NCBI GenBank assembly: GCA_039720395.1
Contig: CM077826.1
Span: 30,872,810 to 30,936,809, forward strand
Direction: 5' to 3'
DNA length: 64,000 nt
DNA from: Liquidambar formosana
Lineage: Eukaryota; Streptophyta; Magnoliopsida; Saxifragales; Altingiaceae
A program made the translations under genes and the position numbers. This document shows positions 1 through 10,639 of this stretch, piece after piece. The stretch's first letter is position 1. Every line of letters begins with the position of its first letter. The notes beneath the pieces were generated by a model that saw only the letters and a list, made by a program, of their open reading frames with translations, was not told the origin of the DNA and did not search any database.

Positions 1-49
1 CAATCAACAAGGGCGCCTAATCAGTGCTGATTCTGTCACTGAGTCAGAT

Positions 50-2754
50 ATGGCTGAGGAAAGAACTAGCAACCGGGGTTTTAACCTTGAGGCTACTTTG
101 AAAGCTATCATGGAAAAGCTTGACCACACTACCCAGGTATCCGAGACCGCACTCAAGTTAGCTCAAGACATTCAACAGAAGAACTCTGAACCTGAATCTA
201 GGGCCCGTGCCACTGATAACAATCAAGGATCCAATGATTCCGAATCTACTGAGGAACTATTAGGAAAGGGGGGAGAGCCACCCAAGACCAAGGAAGGGGA
301 AACCAAAGCCACATCAAGAGAGAGCTCAACCGTCCTAGTAAACAAGGTCGAGGCCTTAGAACGAACTCTGAAGGGAATTCGCAGATCTGATGATATGGTG
401 GACATCCATACTTTGTCCTTGTTCCCAAAGGCTCGCATCCCGCTATAGTTTAAGATGCCGGAGTTGGAAAAATTCGACAGGATAGGCTGTCCTGAAACCC
501 ACCTCAAGATGTATGTGCGAGCTATGCACCCTCGAGGGGCGAACGATGAGTTATTGGCTCAAATGTTTCACGAGTCATTAGCGAGTTTCGCCTTGAAATG
601 GTTTTTGTCATTAGGGGAGAACAAAACCAAGACCTGGGAGGATGTGTGCAATGCATTCACGGACCATTACAAGTATAACACTGAAGTGGATGTCACGCGA
701 AAGGACTTGGAAACCACTAAGCAAGGAGTTAATGAGACTTTCTCCGCCTTCATCACTAGGTGGAGACAAAAGGCTTCCAAAATGACAGACAGACCGAATG
801 AGGAAGACCAGATTCAGTTGGTGGTGAAGAACTTGCTGCCCGTATATCACAAGCACCTCTTTGCTCACTACTTTCCGAACTTCAAAGCTCTTGTTGGGGC
901 TGGCACACAAGTTGAAGATGCGATCGCCGATGGAACAATCAAAACGGAGGAGATCCAAAGGAGTCGAAGGACAAACTTTGGAGGAAAACCCAATGCCGAG
1001 GTCAATACCATTACCCAACCCACTCGCCCTTTCTCCCTAAATGACTCCAACTCACCTCGCCAATTCACCGAGCTATACATGCCACTCGAAAGAGTCTTTG
1101 AAAAGTTGAGAAGCCGTGACCTCCTGAAACCCCTCGACCCAAGTCCTCCACCAAACCCGTTACCCAAAAGCTACAATGAAAATGAATATTGCAAGTTCCA
1201 CCAAGCCAAAGGCCATCCAACCAACCGTTGTTATCGCCTCTGCCATGAAATCCAAGATTTGCTCGATAAGCAGATCATTTCACCACCCACTGCACCAAAT
1301 CGCCCAAATGTCACTCGAAATCCCCTCCCCACGCACAATGTGCCTCCTCCCAACAATATAAATGCCATCGAGCTCGGCTCGTCCCAATCCCGCCAACCCA
1401 TAAGGCAATACACGCCACTTCCCATGACTTTGACTCAAGTTTTCCACCAATGTTGTGATAAAGGGCTCATATTGCCATGCCATTCAAAGCCGAGGCCTTT
1501 GACTCCTCACCAATTCTGTTTGTACCATCAGGCGCCCAGACATGATACGGAGGACTGTGTTATATTGAAAAAGGTAGTTCAAGACCTTATTGATCAAAAG
1601 GTTTTGGTATTGCCAAAGAAGTCCATGCAGCGACAATTGAAAGAAAGGTTCGAGGCAGGGGATCCTAAAGTGGGTTTGCTGGGAGAGTCATCCGGAAAGT
1701 TTGATTACTACGTACTCTACCCCGACCCCATCCCTGATGAGCCTATAATCCCCACAGGTTGGGATGAGTTACCAGAGGAAGTCCAAATGGAAGAGATCGA
1801 CACAATCACATGGGATAACCTCATGGGTAACGTAGGTGAGATTGATGATATGTGGATGAGTGATGATGAGGTAGAGCACATAACTAGAGGCGGTCGCCAT
1901 TTCAAGCCTCCGCACTTAGAATCTGACAACCTATTGGGGAACTTGGAAGGTAATCGCCACCTCGACCTGCAAGAAGAGGAGGACGAAGTGCTTAGGCAAT
2001 TGAGAAAGACTAATGCCAACATCACTATATGGGGTTTACTCATGGCCTCTTACAAGCATAGGCAGACAATCTTGAAGTTGCTCAACCAGATACAGGTTCC
2101 CGTTGACACATCTCCAGAAAATTTGGTGAACTTGGTGAATCCAACCTCGAAGAACTCAACCATTGTGTTCTCAGAGGCAGACCTACCTAAAAGTGGACCT
2201 AGCCATTCACAAGCCATGTACATCACTATTGACACCATGGGAAAGAAGGTTCCCACAGTCCTGATCAACAATGGTTCCGCTCTTAATGTGTGCCCTCTCA
2301 GAACTGCCACCGTCTTGGGGTTGGATCCAATAGACTTCGTGCCATCCGGGCAAACAGTGAGAGCTTATGATAACACCCACAGAGAGGTGATTGGAGTGGT
2401 CACCTTGCCGCTGATTATGGGGCCTATAGAATTCAGAGTGGAATTCCAAGTGTTGGATGTCCCGTTGTGCTTCAATCTCTTGTTGGGGAGACCTTGGATT
2501 CATCCTGCAGGGGCTGTACCCTCTTCATTGCACCAAAAAGTCAAGTTCCCTCATGAAGGGGCCATCGTCACACTCCAAGGCGATTATGACCTGAAGTTGT
2601 CAGGGGTACCCATTTGCGAGATCAAGCCCGAGCCCGTTGGAGCACCATTGTCTGGGTTCGAGTATGTTCAATGCATAGAGAAAGAGCCGGAACAGAGAGA
2701 GTTGATACCTCTCGACTTTTGCCCTCATGGCAATTTGCATGTGGGGAACATAAT
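50..2754 (+). pseudogene. gag-pro: gag-protease, 5' part (outer copy)
   Basis: Capsid plus aspartic protease region. The start MAEERTS is conserved with the nested copy (MADERTS at 10640). A stop at 446-448 interrupts the frame before MPELEKFD. The gag core (MYVRAMHPRGA, then TFSAFITRWRQKASKM) is followed by two zinc-knuckle-like motifs of the form CxxHxxxGHxTxxC (YCKFHQAKGHPTNRC near 1184 and FCLYHQAPRHDTEDC near 1510). The protease block covers about 2190-2540. Its active-site motif reads NNGSALNV where the nested copy has DNGSALNV, so the catalytic Asp is lost (codon 2267-2269). The reading frame runs into the solo LTR at 2755 and resumes at 4415 once the target duplication is discounted. 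Confidence 0.92.
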
Positions 2755-4409
2755 TGTTGGGAATCATACAAGAGGGAAAAATAGAAGTGCGGAATATAAA
2801 AATTTTCCCTTTGATTCCACAGCCCATGAATCTAACTATGCATATACAAAATCAAACCCTAACTATGAAGAGGGTTAGAACACTTACAGAATTTTTGTCT
2901 TCTCCTTTTTGCTCCAAGCTTTGATTCCGGACAGCGGTGAATGAGCAGCCCAAGTGTGCTGCCTCCAACGGTATCCACACCTAGCTAGAGCTTCAAGTCC
3001 TTTCCACCTTTTCCTTGTTGTTGCTAGTGAAGGAGAAGAGAGGAGAGAGAGAGAGGGAGGCTGGAAAATCTGGACAGCCCCTTGGGATTTCAACTTGTGA
3101 TGATGTCACACATCATAAAGTGTGACTTATATAGTCTACACTAGGGGGGCCGGCCATAGGGGGAAACCCTATTAGGGTGTGATGCAATTTCTCTAAATTG
3201 CACAATAACCCCTATAAATTATATCAAATATAAATAGGCCTCAAAGAACTATTCTTTATGCACTCATACCCTTTCTCTCATAGACTTTAAAGCTCATCTT
3301 GCATGATCAGTGTGTGACCCATTGGGTTCACATCATCAAGTAGTAGGAATAGCACGAGGTGTGCACAATGGAACTCTTTCCATTTAGGGTCTAATTGGAA
3401 CTCCTTCCAATTCCCTAATTGATTATAACTCACTTATATCAATTAGGGCTTCTACTAACCATGAATAACACCTAGCATATGGTTCATGGTGTCGTCCTTA
3501 ATGAAGTGAATATGTATCTATCAAAGAACCCTTCTGTTATAGTTTATAGGTTACAATTGCATCCTTCCATTTACACAATGTCTCCAATTGAACTAATAGG
3601 ACATGGAAGTCTGTCAAGTCCCTAGTTCAATTACTTTATACTCATTCATAAATATCAACTCAATGATGAACTTATGGAAACTCCTTTCCATATTCACACT
3701 GCCATGGCCATGGACTGAATGAGTTATATTATGAATGCTATATGAGACATTCTCTCTCTTTTTCCTGAGAGTAATGGATTCCTTGTTGATCACTCACATG
3801 CCTTCATACACATAGCAATAGGGCCAATGAACACCTTTACAGACCCATGAATAGAATCTGCACTTAGTGTTATCAAACTTCTAAAGCTACATGCATAAGG
3901 TAACTATGGTGTCTCAGGTCTAAGGATTACTTGTACCACTATAACATTGAGAAACTGATTGACAGGCAGGTTAAAACTCCATTCAGTTTATCTCAAATCT
4001 TTGGTCACATTCAGTGTACCTATTCTATTAACAGGCACCCACCTGTTGGTTGTAGTGTCTCCACACAAATAGCTTGAGACCAGCTATCCTCCTATAGAGT
4101 CAACCTAACAAGTGCCAGTCCTATGGTTCATTACTGTCCATCATAGTGAACCTTCAACTAGGAATGATTTAGGAGTTTAGTACAGAGATATATTTACAGT
4201 CTCATAATTACAACTCTTTGTAATTCAATATTCTCAACTCTAACTCCTTGGACATATTATGTAAATATAAATGATGCATACAAACATAATAGAATAAGCC
4301 CTTTTATTAAATCAATAATAAATGTGACATACATAAATGAAATCAAATGATTGTTCCTTTATCCCTAAACAATCATCTCTATGATTGGCTCTAGGGCATA
4401 ACTCTAACA
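2755..4409 (-). mobile_element. Solo LTR (TGTTAGGAT...CCAACA family) in gag
   Basis: A 1655-bp TG...CA element flanked by the perfect 5-bp target duplication ATAAT (2750-2754 and 4410-4414). Leaving out the insert plus one duplication restores an uninterrupted gag frame across the junction. No coding sequence is inside, so it is a solo LTR, the product of LTR-LTR recombination. Orientation is minus, inferred from the related LTR at 39208-43907, whose primer binding site lies on its left. Related copies are at 44295-45497 and 48943-50592. On the minus strand a TATATAA-type box is present around 3125-3135 (GTGACTTATATAGTC on plus). Confidence 0.92.
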
Positions 4410-4414
4410 ATAAT

Positions 4415-5013
4415 GAAGAAAATGAGTTTCTTCCCAGGCATGGGACTAAGACGCCGTCAGTAAGGCATACCGGTATCCGTTCAGAGCCGCATTGTCACCT
4501 ACACCTTCGGATTGGGGTATGAGCCTTCCAAGAAGGACCGTATGGAGATGTTGCAGAGAAGCAGAGAAAGGGTCAAAGCAAAAGCAGAAGGGAGGGTGCC
4601 AGATATTAGAATCTCGCCATACCGACCTACCTTGAATGGTTACTTTGTTAAGGAGGGGGAGGATTTCCTATTCTGTGGATTCCCCGAACCATCCATTGAC
4701 AAAGCAACCAAGGCGAGAGTTCTGGGGTTTGAAATATTCTTCACCGAGTGGTATCCCATCACTGCAACAATGGTTGATGATGAAGCGATCAAGGATAACT
4801 ATTGGGAAGAGAAGAGTGAGGACTGGGCAGAACAGATGGATTCAGAAGCCATGGTTACAATGTTTCAAGATACGGTTTTTGCTGTAGAGGAATCGGATCT
4901 CGAGTGTTCTTTAATTCACCATGCAGCTGTGCCACTCCTTAATTGGTATCTTGAAGAGGGTACATTGCAGAAGTTCTTGAGGGCGAGGATCTCGACTTAC
5001 CTGATAGTAGCTT
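4415..5013 (+). pseudogene. gag-pro: gag-protease, 3' part (outer copy)
   Basis: Continuation of gag-pro beyond the solo LTR. It holds the region after the protease that in the nested copy reads ISPYRPTLNGYFVKEGDD and FEIFFTEWYPITAEM. A TAA at 4461-4463 replaces a Gln codon of the nested copy. A one-base deletion near 4970 shifts the frame shortly before the exon end. The exon ends at AGCTT|GTAGGT, the same donor as in the nested element. The role of this C-terminal gag-pro extension is not known to me. Confidence 0.85.
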
Positions 5014-5182
5014 GTAGGTTCATTAGTAGCTTGTCTTAGCTTTCCTTTCAAATAAAGTGTGTCCGCCTAGCCCACCTTGTGGAGTTAGGAGTCGTTCCCT
5101 AGTTGTGGCACATGTGTTTTCTTTTCTTTGTTTTGTTTTGTTAGTTCAGTCAATAAAGTGTGTTTCTTTTCATTATTTGCAG
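5014..5182 (+). other. Intron between protease and reverse transcriptase (outer copy)
   Basis: 169 bp with donor TT|GTAGGT and acceptor TTTGCAG|T. Splicing would join the gag-pro frame to the RT frame in the same phase as in the nested copy (13976-14146). An intron at this place is a known feature of Ogre elements. Boundaries are inferred from splice motifs and from agreement of the two copies; no transcript is available here. Confidence 0.72.
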
Positions 5183-6981
5183 TGTTTCCTTTCTCTCTTC
5201 TATGGATATCTATGGCATGGATATAGATCCTAGGAATGACGTCCCCCCGGAGCTCGTCGAGCAAAGGAAAAGGGGCGTTACCGAACCTAACATGGATGAA
5301 TTGGAATCAATCAATTTAGGGACAGATGAATTGCCAAGGATAATTAAAATTGGGATAACTCTCTCGCCTGCTGAAAAAGAAAAATTGATAATACTTCTAA
5401 AAGCCAATGTAGAGGCCTTCGCATGGTCTTATGAGGATATGCCTGGTATTGATCCAGATATAGTGCAACATTACATCCCCACTAATCCCACTAAAAAGCC
5501 TATAAAGCAAAAATTAAGAAGATTAAAACCGGAATGGGCTTTGAAAGTAAAAGAAGAGGTAACTAAACAATTAGATGCCAGATTTCTCCAAGTTGTGGAG
5601 TACCCTGAATGGCTATCTAACATAGTGCCTGTGCCTAAAAAAGATGGGAAAGTGCGAATGTGTGTTGACTTCCGCGACCTTAATGCTGCGAGCCCGAAGG
5701 ATGATTTCCCTCTACCACATACCGATGTGTTGGTGGATAGTACAGCAGGCCATGCTCTTCTCTCCTTCATGGATGGGTTCTCCGGTTACAACCAGATAAA
5801 GATGGCGCCTCGAGACATGGAAAAGACGGCTTTTATCATGCAGTGGGGCACGTATTGCTACAAGGTAATGCCTTTTGGCTTGAGAAATGCCAGGGCTACT
5901 TACCAAAGAGCTGCTACGACCTTATTGCATGATATGATCCATAAAGAAGTAGAGGTGTATGTGGACGACATAATAGTCAAATCTGTAGACCGGGAAGGAC
6001 ATTTCGCGGCATTGGAGAAGTTCCTAGAACGGGCAAAGAAGTACAATCTCCGACTGAATCCTCAGAAGTGTGCCTTTGGAGTCACCGCAGGGAAGCTGTT
6101 GGGTTTTATGATCACTCAGAAGGGAATTGAAGTTGATCCAGGGAAGATAAAAGTTATCACGGAGATGGAGCCACCAAGAACGGAAAAGCATATCCGGGGT
6201 TTTCTGGGGAGAGTTCAATACATAAGTCGTTTTATCGCCAATCTGACCATGGTATGCGAGCCAATTTTCAAGTTACTTAAAAAGGGCGTTTCCAAAGAAT
6301 GGAATGAGGATTGTTAAGAAGCCTTTGAGACCATTAAAAGGTATCTGAGCAACCCCCCAATCTTGGTTCCCCTGCGGAAAAGTGAACCGTTACTGTTATA
6401 TTTAACGGTTACCGAAACCGCGACGGGAGCTATGTTAGCTCAATACCTTGAAGGGTCAAAAAAGGAAAATGCCATCTACTACTTGAGCAAGAAAATGACA
6501 GATTATGAAGTAAAGTACAATGCGCTAGAAAAGGCTTGCGTAGCATTGGTGTGGGCCACCTAGAAACTCCGTCATTACATGATGTCTTTCGAAGTCCTGT
6601 TGATAAGTCGATTGGATCCTTTGAAGTATTTGCTAGAAAAACCAGTCCTATCATACAGGACCGCTCGTTGGTCGCTTCTTCTCAATGAATTCGACATAAA
6701 GTACCTGACGCAGAAGTCCGTTAAAGGAAGTGTCATTGCAGACCATTTGGTAAGTTGCCCTGTGTCATCATCAACCCAATTCAATGATGAGTTCCCCGAC
6801 GAAGATATCCTGGAAATCAAGAAGAAGGTTTGGAGAGTCTACTTCGACGGAGCTGCAAACAGAAAGGGATATGGAATAGGAGTGCTACTAGTCTCGCCCG
6901 AAGAAGCCTTCACGCCTTTAGCAGTCAAATTGGGGTTCGAAGCCACCAACAACATAGCAGAGTATGAGGCCTGCATCCTAG
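5183..6981 (+). pseudogene. pol: Reverse transcriptase, RNase H and start of archaeal-type RNase H (outer copy)
   Basis: RT begins around MDIYGMDID (ATG at 5202). The palm motif YVDD lies near 5960 (EVYVDDIIVKS). The classical RNase H follows (LLLYLTVTETATGAML), then the archaeal-type RNase H starts (VWRVYFDGAANRKGYG, EATNNIAEYEAC). Premature stops are at 6315-6317 and 6561-6563. The RT frame is otherwise open from 5183 to 6314. The first RNase H lacks the usual leading Asp-Ala-Ser and looks degenerate, as reported for Tat elements that gained a second RNase H. The coding region is cut after codon CTA at 6980 by the nested element and resumes at 24415. Confidence 0.92.
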
Positions 6982-7571
6982 TGTCACACCCCATTTTTGC
7001 ACCACCTTACTAGGGCTCATCATTTCATGCATGTTTTTGTTTTGTTTTTGAGTCTAGTCACTTGCATTAGTTTTCTAGAGTCACAAGGACAATGGATATG
7101 AATTTTGGTTCAAATTGGAGTTGATCTTGAGGGATAATAAGAGCTTTTGTGACTTGAGGGGCATAATCGTCTTTTAAGTCCCAAACTTTTCATTTGACCT
7201 TGGAATGATCTCCAAATTGTCAATTGGAGTTCATATGGATGCATAAGAGGTATTTTTAGTGTCAATTTGGTAAGTCAATGGCTCGGGATTAAAATGGCTC
7301 GATGTGGTTCAAGTTGGTTAATTGACCCTTCCTTGGGTTAGCTCTAATTGACTCACAATTACCAACCAAATCTTTTCAAATTGACTTTCATTAGTCATCA
7401 TTTTACCCTCAAAAGTGTTTCATGAAGTTCAATTTTGATATGGCCTGATGATGAGTTTAGTGTGGTTATTTACGGATTATCCTTGAAGAATTAGTGCGAA
7501 TCACAGCATGAGGTTTTTGGTTAAAATGAAAAGAAAATTATTTTATTAAATTAGCCATTTTTATCATGACA

Positions 7572-7635
7572 CTAACACGTGTACGTATGTGATGAGTGTG
7601 TGTACGCACATACGATACATGTGCATGCGTGTTAG
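7572..7635. promoter_or_regulatory. U3 inverted repeat with ACGT cores
   Basis: The ends CTAACACG and CGTGTTAG pair, and the inner blocks TACGTATGTG and CACATACG pair too. The segment includes ACACGTGT, a G-box-like ACGT core. It lies about 140 bp upstream of the LTR TATA box, where the outer LTR (33643-33724) and the solo LTR (40306-40340) carry a different, GC-rich palindrome. A transcription-factor or structural role is inferred. The copy in the 3' LTR lies 14,646 bp downstream. Confidence 0.5.
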
Positions 7636-7774
7636 CGGTCAGTCTCCCAATTTTTATAAAAGACAATTTCCTTTTCCTATTCAGATTAGAAGTCTTTTAT
7701 CATTATAAAATACCTTTTGATTATTCTCCAAGGAAACCTAGTCCAGGAAGGAAAGGGAAACTCTAGATTTCAGC

Positions 7775-7782
7775 TATAAATA
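7775..7782 (+). promoter_or_regulatory. LTR TATA box (nested element)
   Basis: TATAAATA, followed by a GA-rich stretch. It is the best core promoter candidate for genomic RNA of the nested element. The 3' LTR has the identical box at 22421-22428. Outer LTR equivalent: TATATAAA at 33911-33918. Solo LTR equivalent: TATAAATA at 40534-40541. Confidence 0.7.
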
Positions 7783-9686
7783 CTCTCTTAATGTCTTTAA
7801 ACAAGGGAGGAGAGAAGAGGGTTTGGAGGGAGTGAAATTCGTCATAATTCAGCAGCAGATTTTCTGAAAACCAGCAGTCGTATTTTAATCATAACTTTTT
7901 CATCCGAAGTCAGAAGTTGATGAAATTGGTCTTGTTAGAAAGATAATTCAATTCTCTACAACTTTGTATTTCACAAGCTTTGTCCAAATCCAACGTTTTC
8001 ATACCCAAAAACGCGATTGAAGTTGCTGCTGCTGCAAAGTGACGAGAATCACTTTTTCTTTTCTCTTGTTCTCTTTTTGTTTTCTATTTCTTTTCAAAGT
8101 TGAGTGAGTTTTGATCTCTTTGCTGTGATACCACTTTGACAAAGAGGAGGATTCGTGTTGGTTTGATTCACTCTAAAGACCTGAGGAGCCACAAACAATT
8201 ACAAACACAAGGGGAGCCACTTCCTAAGGTATCCTTCTCTATTCAAGCTTAAACTAGGTTCTCATATGGGTTAGGCTTATTGCATGTTAAAGGTGACTTT
8301 TTTATCATGTATTAACACTCTAGCTAGTTAATATACATGGAATATCTATTTTTTATCTACTGTTTAGCATGCTTTAGGGCTGTCCTTTAGGTTTTTAATG
8401 CATAATTATGATTCTTGTGCTCCTGCTTGTCCTTGTGCTAGGATTAGTGTCATTGCATGTTAGAGTTAGGATTTTCATCATGTTATATTGCTTTAGTTAG
8501 TTAATATGCATGATTTAATTTCTGTTTAGTTTGGTTTTAGCATGATTAAAGTATGTTTTGTATGTTTTTAAGCATATTTGTGAGTTTAGGGTTTTAGAGT
8601 CATTGTTTCGTGTTTGTTTTCATATAGCATGATAAAGTAGACTTTTTTATTTGGTTTTTCTTCGTGTTTGCTGTATATGTTTTTCATATGGAGTAAACAT
8701 GATAGTTTTGCATGCATGTTAGTATGTTTTAGGGTTTTTATGCATGATATGGTTCTAGGAATATGTTAGGACTTACTATTGTTCGCTGTGTTGCTATTAG
8801 CATGCTTAGTGGATGATTTTTAGGCCATAATACTATTCTGTCCAGATTTGCATGTTAGTGTTTTTACATGGTTTTGAGCACTTGTAAGGGTGCAAATAGG
8901 TGTGGTATTTGTCTTATGGCAAATAGGGCTGCTTATGTCTGAAATGGCTAAATGCTTGGAGCTAATTGCGCTCAGGTAAGTGGGTGTGAAGGTGCCCCAA
9001 TTCACCTTTCTTCTTAACTCATTCTCTTCTCCCTATTTAGGGTTAATTTTTAATATGATCCTATGGTTTAATTAGAGGTTTCCTTAACCAACAAAATTCT
9101 GGTTTTTATTAAAGTTTCCATCTTGTGGATTTCTTTCCTAAAATCAAACTTTCTATCATATTCAACTCTTTTGATCAAATAAGGAAACCTAGGGTTTTAA
9201 CCATAGGTTTATATTAGGTCTTAACCCTAATTCTAATCGAACTACGTGGACTTTGATCCATGTATTTCGTTGCATGGTACGTAGGCGCTCTTCGTGAGGC
9301 TCAAGTCCTGTTCTAGGATCCAAGCATCCTAGGTTTATTTATGTTTTCTTTTCTTCTTTTTATTTTCTGTTTTTATTTGCTTATTATGCATGGATGGATG
9401 AATGAAATATATGATATGCATGCAATTCTTGTGATGATATACTTGCTGATTTTTGTATGGAAAGACTTTAATTTAGCCCAAATGAACTGAGAGACCGAAA
9501 GGGTGACATGGGTGCCTATAGGCTTTGCCTAGAACCTTCCCATGTCATAACTTAGCCTCCGAATCCCCGATTTCTTTGGTTTTCAAAAGATTGGTTTTTG
9601 CCTTTCCTTTTTTATGGAGTCATTCAAATTGTTTTCCTAAAACAAACTATTTTTAGGGTTTTCCTTGTTTCCTTTAAAAAATAAGG

Positions 9687-9696
9687 TGGCGACTCC
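9687..9696 (+). other. Primer-binding-site-like decamer inside LTR end
   Basis: TGGCGACTCC, identical to the first ten bases of the true primer binding site exactly 80 bp downstream (9767-9776). It recurs in the nested 3' LTR (24333-24342), in the outer 3' LTR (35862-35871) and with one change in the solo LTR (TAGCGACTCC, 42539-42548). Confidence 0.7.
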
Positions 9697-9766
9697 TTTC
9701 CTTTTTCTTTTTCAAACCCACTTTCTTTTCAATCCCTCGTGGGCCCAATTTCCGGGGTTCACAGTT

Positions 9767-9785
9767 TGGCGACTCCACTGGGGAT
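9767..9785 (+). other. Primer binding site (tRNA-Arg type)
   Basis: TGGCGACTCCACTGGGGAT starts three bases after the 5' LTR. It is complementary to the end of a plant tRNA-Arg including the added CCA, the primer reported for Ogre elements. The tRNA assignment is from memory; the position and TGG start are seen directly. Confidence 0.8.
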
Positions 9786-10639
9786 TTGTGGGCTAGACTC
9801 TATAAAGTTTAATTGGGCTAGGTTAATTTCTTATGTTTAATTAAAATCAATCACATTGCATCCGCTTGATTGTGTGCTTTCATTTATTGCATTGTGTGCG
9901 CAAACTCTTGCATGTTAGGATCGATGTCCCTCGATGTATCCTTGCCAACGATCGGCCTAGTCTCAACCTTGGTTTTCCTGATTCCATGTGTTGGGGCGAA
10001 AGCTATCAACCTCTCTTGCCTAGTACCCTTGGGCTTGCCCTTGGGTATATTAAATGAGTTAATCACGTACTGCTGGACCCACGCGGCGTTCCTGATGCCA
10101 CATGTGGTTAGGTATAAGGATTGCTCAAGCAAGTGAAGGACCCTAGCCTACCCTTATCATTAGTCCATATAGACAGACTTGTAGGACACTACGGTCTCAC
10201 CTTTATGCACCCACAATTGTTTGTAATGATGCTATGCCGTGTTTGTGGTGTGAGGCTTTATATCTTATGCCCTTAATATAGACCTTTAAACCCTAGCCTT
10301 CGTTAAGGCCATGGGTTAGGAGGAATAAATTAAGGAAATAGGATGTAAAGCTATGTTTGTGATGTGCTAGTCCTAGGGGATTAATTAAACCTAATTGAAG
10401 GACTCTATGCCCTATTCTTTAAAACATACCCTTAATCCATGACCCCTGTAAAGGTAATTGGATAAAAGGAATGAATTAATTGAACATGGTGTAGAGACCG
10501 AATTCATTAAGGAAAATATGGAGGTTTAGGACAGATCCTTAGGCTAAAGGTTAAAACTTTTCTATCCATAGACGTGCTGGCTTGGATCCGCAATCCACAA
10601 GGGCGTCTAGTGAGTGTTGAGTCTACCCATCAGACAGAC
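9786..10639 (+). other. Untranslated leader of nested element
   Basis: About 0.85 kb between primer binding site and the conserved gag start. Only short open frames are present and none has a counterpart in the part of the outer copy that is visible. Unlike legume Ogre elements, no long ORF1 upstream of gag is evident. The tail of the leader (from about 10590) aligns with bases 1-49 of the window, the same place in the outer element. Confidence 0.6.

Larger units (their letters stand above)
6982..9763 (+). repeat. 5' LTR of nested element
   Basis: 2782 bp, TG...CA ends. U3 contains a long inverted repeat at 7572-7635, followed by a TATA box at 7775-7782. The 3' part holds blocks shared with the outer LTR and with the solo LTR at 39670-42667: the TACGTGGACTTTGATCC and GGTACGTAGGCGCTC block near 9244-9290, the CCTTCCCATGTCATAACTTAG block near 9535, and TGGCGACTCC at 9687-9696. 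No protein-coding gene was seen inside. Confidence 0.95.

Noticed and set aside
9866..10136. Overlapping open frames in the nested leader as an Ogre ORF1
   Set aside because: Short, on both strands, no conserved start or family pattern.
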